Source: SVTX01 sp045632305 (GTDB lineage Bacteria > Bacillota > Clostridia > Oscillospirales > CAG-272). From it: a stretch of 64,000 nt of DNA. A program made the translations under genes and the position numbers. Under the pieces are notes generated by a model that did no database searches, was not told where the DNA came from, and worked only from the letters and a program-made list of their open reading frames with translations. Below are positions 58,382 to 64,000 of the stretch, piece after piece; the first letter of the stretch is position 1; the number at the start of each line of letters is the position of its first letter. The stretch lies in NCBI GenBank assembly GCA_045632305.1, contig JAZQWL010000032.1, positions 93,093-157,092 of the forward strand, written 5' to 3'.

Positions 58382-59125
58382 ATGGAAAAACATCTTCATT
58401 CAGGTCACAGACAGAGATTAAAGAACCGATATCTGGACTTTGGAGTTGAAAACCTATCCGATCACGAAATATTGGAATTGCTTTTATTTTATGCGATCCC
58501 TCAAAGGAATACAAACGATATCGCTCATACTCTCATAGATAAATTCGGCTCGCTTCGCGGTGTACTTGAGGCGGACATCGACTCACTTAAAAATACTAAA
58601 GGTCTTGGTGAGCATTCAGCAATACTGATCACGCTTTTAAATGACATTCATCGAAAGATTCGTTTGTCTGAAAACGAGCCCATAGTAAAATTGGACTCTC
58701 TCTCAAAAATCGGAAAGTACCTTATGAATTACTACGAAGGAATTCAGGAGGAGCGCGTCACGCTGATGCTCTTTGACAATTCCATGCGACTTATTGATTT
58801 TGTCGTGCTTTCGACGGGCAGTATCAACTCGTCCTCCATTGACTATCGCTCCATTGCGGAAATTTCACTTCGCAAAAATGCCGCCTGTGTAGTTCTGGCG
58901 CACAATCATCCGAACGGACTCGCAATTCCTTCAAGCGAAGATAGATTGATCACGAAAAACGTGGATGCCGCGCTCTCTGTTATTGGTGTGCATCTTATTG
59001 AGCATATCATTGTAGGCACTGCAAACTACGCTCCCACAATGCAGCTTCACTACGGTTCGCTCCGCGCTGCTCCGACAATGCTTAAAATTGACGAGAACTT
59101 CTTCTCAAAGTTCTATAGTAATTAA
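58382..59125 (+). CDS. radC: RadC-like JAB/MPN domain protein
   Basis: 247 aa: an N-terminal helix-hairpin-helix (LLLFYAIPQRNTNDIAHTLI, FGSLRGVL, KGLGEHSAI) and a JAB domain with metal motif HNHPNGLAIPSSED (about residues 182-195). The family name comes from a mis-mapped repair phenotype; the role is unsettled. Last gene of the operon. Its stop overlaps the convergent sigG stop by four bases, and no terminator lies between them. Confidence 0.92.
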   Translation: MEKHLHSGHRQRLKNRYLDFGVENLSDHEILELLLFYAIPQRNTNDIAHTLIDKFGSLRGVLEADIDSLKNTKGLGEHSAILITLLNDIHRKIRLSENEPIVKLDSLSKIGKYLMNYYEGIQEERVTLMLFDNSMRLIDFVVLSTGSINSSSIDYRSIAEISLRKNAACVVLAHNHPNGLAIPSSEDRLITKNVDAALSVIGVHLIEHIIVGTANYAPTMQLHYGSLRAAPTMLKIDENFFSKFYSN

Positions 59126-59898
59126 CACATATTTCTCTTGATCTTATCAAGAGCCATTCTTTCAAGTCTTGAAACCTGCGCCTGAGATATGCCGATCACA
59201 TCGGCAATCTCGGTTTGGGTTTTATTTTTATAATATCGCATGGTAATAATTTCTTTTTCGCGCTCCGTGAGCTTTTTCATCGCTTCACGAAGAGCAATAT
59301 TTTCAAGCCATCCCTCATCGGTCGCCCCGAGATCGCAAAGCTGATCTATGACATATATAGAATCCCCGTTTTCGCTGTATACGGGCTCATAGATGGATAT
59401 CGGCTCAACTATTGCCTCCATGGCTCTCGCGACGTTTTCACGGCTTTCTCCAAGGCGGGTAGCTATCTCACCTACCGTTGCCTCACCCTCCTTGCTTCCC
59501 TGTATTTCCTCCCTTACCTGAAGCGCTCTGTAAGCAAGATCGCGTATTGATCGACTGACACGAATAGCATTGTTATCGCGCAGATACCTTCTTATCTCGC
59601 CGATGATCATCGGAACCGCATAAGTCGAAAATTTCACCTCAAGCTCGGTATTGAAGTTGTCTACCGCCTTTACAAGCCCGATACACCCAACCTGAAAAAT
59701 ATCGTCGAGATTATCGCTCCTTCCCGTAAATCTTTGTATAATAGAAAGCACAAGCTTCAGATTGCCGCAAATGAGTTTTTGTCGCGCGTCACCGTCACCG
59801 CCGCGGCTCTTTATAAGCAGATCCCTCTTCTCACTATCGTCAAGCACACCAAGCTTTGAGGTATTGACCCCACAAATTTCGACTTTATTATATGACAT
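59122..59898 (-). CDS. sigG: Forespore sigma factor G
   Basis: 258 aa. It directs late forespore transcription. The start VEICGVNTSKLGVL is diagnostic for SigG. Region 2 is IIQRFTGRSDNLDDIFQVGC with IGLVKAVDNFNTELEVKFST and YAVPMIIGEIRRYLRDN. Region 3 is VRVSRSIRDLAYRALQVREE-like, and region 4 is KKLTEREKEIITMRYYKNKT with IGISQAQVSRLERMAL. It follows ftsZ with a terminator between. The usual spoIIGA-sigE pair is not in the gap. Confidence 0.97.
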   Translation of the reverse strand: MSYNKVEICGVNTSKLGVLDDSEKRDLLIKSRGGDGDARQKLICGNLKLVLSIIQRFTGRSDNLDDIFQVGCIGLVKAVDNFNTELEVKFSTYAVPMIIGEIRRYLRDNNAIRVSRSIRDLAYRALQVREEIQGSKEGEATVGEIATRLGESRENVARAMEAIVEPISIYEPVYSENGDSIYVIDQLCDLGATDEGWLENIALREAMKKLTEREKEIITMRYYKNKTQTEIADVIGISQAQVSRLERMALDKIKRNMC

Positions 59899-59998
59899 AA
59901 TTATATTATCTCCTGATTTTGACTTTTTGGACTTTAATATATTGTTTCCACGGGAGATATTTTTTAGTACGACACGGTCTTGGTATAAATTTCTAAAA

Positions 59999-60030
59999 TA
60001 AAAAAGCGAGCATACGCTCGCTTTTTTATT
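59999..60030 (-). terminator. Terminator after ftsZ
   Basis: Minus strand AAGCGAGC, loop GTAT, GCTCGCTT with AAAAAA before and TTTTATTTT after. Confidence 0.92.
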
Positions 60031-60044
60031 GTATTTATTTCAAA

Positions 60045-61127
60045 TTAAAATCTTCTTGTGCTCTTGCCTGTCTTAACGGGAGTTACAAGACTGTTCCAAC
60101 GGTCATCTTCATCAGCTGCCTTCTTGGGTTCTTCCTTTACTACCTTTGCAGCGGGAGCGGGTTCGTTGTTCTTATCAAAACCCGTAGCGATGATTGTGAT
60201 CTGCATTTCATCCTCAAGATCATCGTCAAAGCCAACGCCCCAGATGATGTTTGCATCAGGATGAGCTTCATTCTGAATAAGTGTAGCAGCAAGCTCAGCG
60301 TCCTCAAGACCAACGTCAGGAGATACAACGAATCTGATAAGAATACCGTGAGAGCCCTTGATGGAGGATTCGAGAAGGGGGCTGTCGATAGCCATCTTAG
60401 CTGCCTGCTCTGCCTTGTCCTTACCTGTTGCGATACCAACGCCCATGTGTGCGTAGCCCGCGTCTCTCATAATTGTGGAAACGTCAGCAAAGTCAAGACC
60501 GATGAAGGATTCGCCGTTAACAAGGTCGGAAATGCTCTTAACACCTGTGTAGAGAACACTGTCAGCAACCTCGAACGCGTTCTTGAGTGTGATTCTCTGG
60601 TCGCTTACTTCCTTGAGCTTGTCGTTAGGAATAACAACGAGAGCGTCAACGAACTGTGCAAGCTCTGAAATACCTGCTTCGGCATTACCTGCTCTTACCT
60701 TACCTTCAAAGGAGAAGGGACGAGTAACGATACCGATAGTAAGGATACCCATTTCCTTTGCGATACGTGCAACTACGGGAGCTGCGCCTGTACCTGTACC
60801 GCCGCCCATACCAGCGGTTACGAATACCATGTCTGTGTCAACAAGAAGAGACTTGATCTCATCGATAGACTCTTCAGCTGCGCGCTTACCGATCTCGGGG
60901 CGTGCGCCTGCACCTCTACCGCCTGTGAGCTTTTCACCGATAACGAGCTGTGCAGGAGCGTTAGAGCGGTTGAGAGCCAAACGGTCTGTATTAACTGTAA
61001 TAAATTCTACGCCTCTGATATTGGAAGAAATCATTCTGTTTACAGCGTTGTTTCCGCCGCCGCCGACACCGATAACTCTGATGTTCGCGCCAATATCCAT
61101 TACTTCATCATGTTCAAATGTTCCCAT
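60045..61127 (-). CDS. ftsZ: Cell division protein FtsZ
   Basis: A 360-aa tubulin-like GTPase that forms the Z-ring. IRVIGVGGGGNNAVNRM and the tubulin signature GGGTGTGAAPVVA are intact, as is the T7-loop region IGLDFADV. After the globular core (about residue 320) a short Lys/Glu/Ala linker leads to the end WNSLVTPVKTGKSTRRF. The usual C-terminal peptide (IPxFLRxR-like) that binds FtsA, SepF or EzrA is not recognisable. GGAGGATTTGTAAAA precedes the ATG. Confidence 0.97.
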   Translation of the reverse strand: MGTFEHDEVMDIGANIRVIGVGGGGNNAVNRMISSNIRGVEFITVNTDRLALNRSNAPAQLVIGEKLTGGRGAGARPEIGKRAAEESIDEIKSLLVDTDMVFVTAGMGGGTGTGAAPVVARIAKEMGILTIGIVTRPFSFEGKVRAGNAEAGISELAQFVDALVVIPNDKLKEVSDQRITLKNAFEVADSVLYTGVKSISDLVNGESFIGLDFADVSTIMRDAGYAHMGVGIATGKDKAEQAAKMAIDSPLLESSIKGSHGILIRFVVSPDVGLEDAELAATLIQNEAHPDANIIWGVGFDDDLEDEMQITIIATGFDKNNEPAPAAKVVKEEPKKAADEDDRWNSLVTPVKTGKSTRRF

Positions 61128-61346
61128 TTTTACAAATCCTCCGATTTATGTAATCTTATTTTTTTATCTAAATGTAGTGCTAAAAGGCATCAAAAACGTC
61201 ATTTCTCTACAAAATAGACGAATTTGCAGTCTTCCTTATATATAATAATACATTTAATTTAAAATTGCAAGTGTTTTTACAAAATTCAATAAAAATTAAC
61301 ATTTAAAATTCTAAAAATTTGCTTACACAAGCATTTTTTGACTTAT

Positions 61347-62282
61347 TTACTGGTTGTTTGTACCGTTCGACGTGTCTTCCTGCAAATTTTCGTCTCCGAA
61401 AATCGATTGAACAGCTCTTGCGGTTGCCGCCTTCGGCTCGCGCAGATCTATCTCGCCAAAGCCCGTATGCTGCCATGACGTATCCGCCAAAATTTCTCTT
61501 AGGATATTCAACTTAAGATCAAAGCTCGCCACTCCTCCGAAGTCAACCTTATTCTGTCCCGAGTAAATTGCAATAATGTCATATTTTTCAAGGAGATTTA
61601 TACTTGTAAGCGCTTCATAATCTGCGCTTTTCTTCAATGTCGCCAGAATATCGTAAATATACTGATATTCCCTGATATCCACAAGATCCTCCTCGGGTAC
61701 GGGTGTTTCCCTTTCACCGTCGGGATTCGGCACGGTGTCATAGAAAACAAGGGCTTTACCGAAAACGGGTCTGCAGGTCTTTGGGATCTGTATATACGTT
61801 CCGCCAAGCGAAGCAAAATCGTTTTCATTTTTTCTCACGTCTACGACAACGAGATTTTCGTCAAGGGCATAATACGCATCTTTATACTTTATGTAGTAAT
61901 CAAACGGCAGAAAGGAGATTTCGATATTGACTTCCCCCTTGAATATATTCTTACGAACCTTGATCTCATCCGCCAGAGGAATATTCTTTCTGATGCTTTT
62001 CTTGATAGCGAGTCCCGACCTTGACATAATGCTCTTGCCTATATCTATTTCACTTGCCTGTGCAACTCGCGTCTCGTTATACGCTGAGAGCTCACCTGAA
62101 ACGTTAATATTTTTGATTCTTACACTGAACAAAAGCACGACAAAGGTGACAAGGACAACCGACACGCACAAAGATACCGTAAATATCTTGCGCACGCGCT
62201 TATTTTCCTTGCCGTGATTAAATTTTTCCTTTATACGATTGAGAGCTTCTCTCGTTCTCTGTTCAGGAGTTTTCTTGTTCAT
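61347..62282 (-). CDS. ftsQ: Cell division protein FtsQ/DivIB
   Basis: 311 aa. A basic cytoplasmic N-terminus, one membrane helix (IFTVSLCVSVVLVTFVVLLF, about residues 33-52), a POTRA domain (IKNINVSGELSAYNETRV) and a beta domain (FDYYIKYKDAYYALDENLVV) lie outside the membrane. It is part of the FtsQLB divisome complex. The C-terminal tail is Asn/Gln-rich. It lies 12 bases downstream of murG. Confidence 0.88.
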   Translation of the reverse strand: MNKKTPEQRTREALNRIKEKFNHGKENKRVRKIFTVSLCVSVVLVTFVVLLFSVRIKNINVSGELSAYNETRVAQASEIDIGKSIMSRSGLAIKKSIRKNIPLADEIKVRKNIFKGEVNIEISFLPFDYYIKYKDAYYALDENLVVVDVRKNENDFASLGGTYIQIPKTCRPVFGKALVFYDTVPNPDGERETPVPEEDLVDIREYQYIYDILATLKKSADYEALTSINLLEKYDIIAIYSGQNKVDFGGVASFDLKLNILREILADTSWQHTGFGEIDLREPKAATARAVQSIFGDENLQEDTSNGTNNQ

Positions 62283-62294
62283 CTTGCACCGAAT

Positions 62295-63401
62295 TTATTT
62301 CTTTAAAAGATCCTTTATATATTTGTAAATAGCGGTATTTGCGTCTTCAATTGCGAGCTTGGAGATATTTTCGGAAAGCTTTTTACGAAGCTCACCGTCA
62401 ACAAGAAGCTTCTCTGCGGCATCAATAAGCGCGCCCGAGGAGAAATTCTTTTCTTCTACCATAATTACCGCGCCCTTGTCCGCGAGCGGCTTTGCGTTCT
62501 TAAACTGATGGTTATTCGCTACGTTGGGGGACGGCACCAAGATCGCGGGCTTTCTATTTATCGCAAGCTCTGAAATCGACATAGCGCCCGAACGGGAGAC
62601 TACCGCTGTCGCATTCTTCATTCTCGCATCCATATCGTAAATGTACTCGCAAAGTCGTACGTTGGGCTTTTTATCCAGTCCGCGCGCGCGGAACATCTCG
62701 GTGATCTCATCAATATACATAGATCCCGAAGCATGATAGAAAAGCGTATCGGGGTGCTTATCCGCCAACGCCTCGATCATATCCACCACACCGTAATTGA
62801 GCATCTGCGCGCCTCGGCTTCCGCCAAAGGACAAAAGGCACTTGGAATAGCCCTCGTTTGTATCCCCGTGAGCCACCTCGGTCTTATTTGCCTTTACCGT
62901 GGGGTTGCCGACCTTAACGATATTTGCGCGCGAAGAAACGTCGTTTCTTACCTCATCAAAGCAGATCATAACGGCGTCAACCTTATTCGCCAAGCGCTTA
63001 ACCGCCTTTCCGGGAAAGGTGTTCGATTCGTGAACTATAGTGGGAATTCCCATTTTTGCACCCATATTCAATACGGGATAGCAGGCATATCCGCCCGTGC
63101 CGATAATTATGTCGGGCTTGAAATCATTTATTATCTTTTTTGCCTCTCCCGAGGACTTTGCCAAAAGATAAAGGGTTTTAAGGTTCTTGGGATTCCAGAT
63201 CTTGTGCATTCCGCAAATGTCGACCTTATACAGCTTCTCATATCCCGCGCGTGGAACGAGAAGCGGAGATATATCGCTTGGCTCGGTCGAACAAACGAAC
63301 GCGATCTCTGAGTTCTCTTCTCTTTCTTTTATCGTATTAGCTATCGCGATCGCGGGATTCACGTGTCCCGCAGTACCGCCGCAAGTCATAAGCACTCTCA
63401 T
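62295..63401 (-). CDS. murG: UDP-GlcNAc:lipid-I N-acetylglucosaminyltransferase
   Basis: A 368-aa peripheral membrane GT28 enzyme that makes lipid II. The start RVLMTCGGTAGHVNPAIAIA holds the GGTxGH motif. IIGTGGYACYPVLNMGAKMG, IVHESNTFPGKAVKRLA and SFGGSRGAQMLNYGV (second GGS motif) follow, then VVSRSGAMSISELAINRKPA. The ATG overlaps the ftsW stop (ATGA), so the two are coupled. Confidence 0.96.
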   Translation of the reverse strand: MRVLMTCGGTAGHVNPAIAIANTIKEREENSEIAFVCSTEPSDISPLLVPRAGYEKLYKVDICGMHKIWNPKNLKTLYLLAKSSGEAKKIINDFKPDIIIGTGGYACYPVLNMGAKMGIPTIVHESNTFPGKAVKRLANKVDAVMICFDEVRNDVSSRANIVKVGNPTVKANKTEVAHGDTNEGYSKCLLSFGGSRGAQMLNYGVVDMIEALADKHPDTLFYHASGSMYIDEITEMFRARGLDKKPNVRLCEYIYDMDARMKNATAVVSRSGAMSISELAINRKPAILVPSPNVANNHQFKNAKPLADKGAVIMVEEKNFSSGALIDAAEKLLVDGELRKKLSENISKLAIEDANTAIYKYIKDLLKK

Positions 63402-64000
63402 TTTTTCACCTTCGAAAATCTTGATATATTAAGTATTATTCCCATCTCAAATATCTGCAAAATAAGCGCAGTACCGCCCGACGAGAAAAACGGTAAAGCA
63501 ATACCCGTGTTGGGCATTGAATTTGTTACAACGGCAATATTAAGCGCGGTCTGAAGCGCAACCTTGGTGGTAAGCCCGTAGACCACGAGCGAGGAGAATC
63601 TATCGGGCGCACGGGACGCTATAACGTATCCGCGCCACAAGAGAAGCACAAAAAGACCGATCACGAGAACCGCTCCGATAAATCCAAGCTCTTCGCAAAT
63701 AATTGTAAAAATAAAGTCGTTCTGCGGCTCGGAAACGTAACCGTATTTCTGACGGCTATTACCAAGTCCGACTCCGAAAATACCGCCCGAGCCGATTGCG
63801 TAAAGTCCCTGCCACGTCTGCCACGCGGGGCCGGTAGGATCGGCATTTTTAAGATCTATCCAGGTCTTTACTCTCTCCTGCGCATAACCGGAGAAAAGAA
63901 GGATCGTACCGACCGCAAGTATTCCCGCACCGATGATAAGCAACATCCATTTTTTCTCCGTTCCGCCTATAAACATAATAGTAAGTCCCAAAAGACCAAT
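63398..64000 (-). CDS. ftsW: FtsW/SpoVE SEDS glycosyltransferase, 5' end outside window
   Basis: The last 200 codons of a SEDS protein, the lipid II polymerase of division or spore cortex. Visible are QTWQGLYAIGSGGIFGVGLG, YVSEPQNDFIFTIICEELGF (with the essential-type Glu/Asp residues), and the C-terminal IAVVTNSMPNTGIALPFFSS + GGTAL. Hydrophobic helices alternate throughout. Its frame remains open to the window edge. FtsW and SpoVE cannot be separated from this part; the dcw location favours a division role or SpoVE as in Bacillus. Confidence 0.93.
   Translation of the reverse strand: MGLLGLTIMFIGGTEKKWMLLIIGAGILAVGTILLFSGYAQERVKTWIDLKNADPTGPAWQTWQGLYAIGSGGIFGVGLGNSRQKYGYVSEPQNDFIFTIICEELGFIGAVLVIGLFVLLLWRGYVIASRAPDRFSSLVVYGLTTKVALQTALNIAVVTNSMPNTGIALPFFSSGGTALILQIFEMGIILNISRFSKVKK

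Noticed and set aside
59899..60000. Sigma-F/G type autoregulated promoter before sigG
   Set aside because: Some weak matches to forespore promoter boxes exist between the ftsZ terminator and sigG, but none had both elements at the right spacing, so no site is claimed.
60583..61245. Long plus-strand frame opposite ftsZ
   Set aside because: Ser/Pro/Ile-rich antisense of the Gly-rich FtsZ core; no ribosome site or domain.

Overview
The window is from a low-to-mid GC, spore-forming Gram-positive bacterium of the class Clostridia, probably an uncultured gut member of the Oscillospirales or a relative. The evidence is a sigma-G gene, a T-box before valS, a large SRP RNA beside dnaX, an IspH-S1 fusion protein, a DnaJ/DUF5685 gene pair, strong AGGAGG ribosome sites and TTGACA-17-TATAAT promoters. 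The family-level placement is a guess.

Positions 1-17814 are the right-hand part of a prophage whose left part lies outside the window. It ends in a 45-bp copy of the 3' half of a tRNA-Thr(GGT) gene (17770-17814), next to a tyrosine integrase with an N-terminal zinc ribbon. A lambda-like switch (14522-14705) separates a rightward lysogeny arm from a long leftward operon. The rightward arm holds the repressor, two unrecognised genes and the integrase. The leftward operon runs through Cro-like regulators, small early proteins, a VRR-NUC nuclease, a replisome organiser, a ParB-like protein, a run of tiny zinc-ribbon proteins and a RinA-like late activator. After a 309-bp gap with a hairpin it continues into terS, terL, portal and an edge-truncated virion protein. 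One early gene (DUF551-like) appears frameshifted in a G7 run.

From 17815 to 18450 come the tRNA terminator, two tandem ~116-bp repeats ending in a tRNA-Thr-like 3' tail, a consensus promoter and a T-box leader. The rest is chromosomal core. It contains valS, a DUF4349 lipoprotein and a HAD phosphatase; then a leftward operon rpiR-like / flavoprotein / cmk / plsC / ispH-S1; then dnaX-ybaB-recR preceded by the SRP RNA. These are followed by proC, an SLC13-type permease, a PTS IIC-like protein and polA; an SH3 lipoprotein; a GH106-like protein; a degenerate response regulator; dus; a D-amino-acid aminotransferase; yceD-rpmF; tcdA; a NUDIX/sugar-kinase pair; a repeat-bearing lipoprotein; a 30-codon gene with its own promoter and terminator; a membrane protein / DnaJ / DUF5685 run; and tmcAL.

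The right end carries a cell-wall and translation operon (MurE-like, SDR reductase, prmC, ddl, radC). Opposite it runs a division cluster ftsW-murG-ftsQ-ftsZ-sigG. This cluster lacks ftsA, and lacks spoIIGA-sigE between ftsZ and sigG. The FtsZ C-terminus does not show the usual tail motif. All calls come from reading motifs and context; no database search was run.
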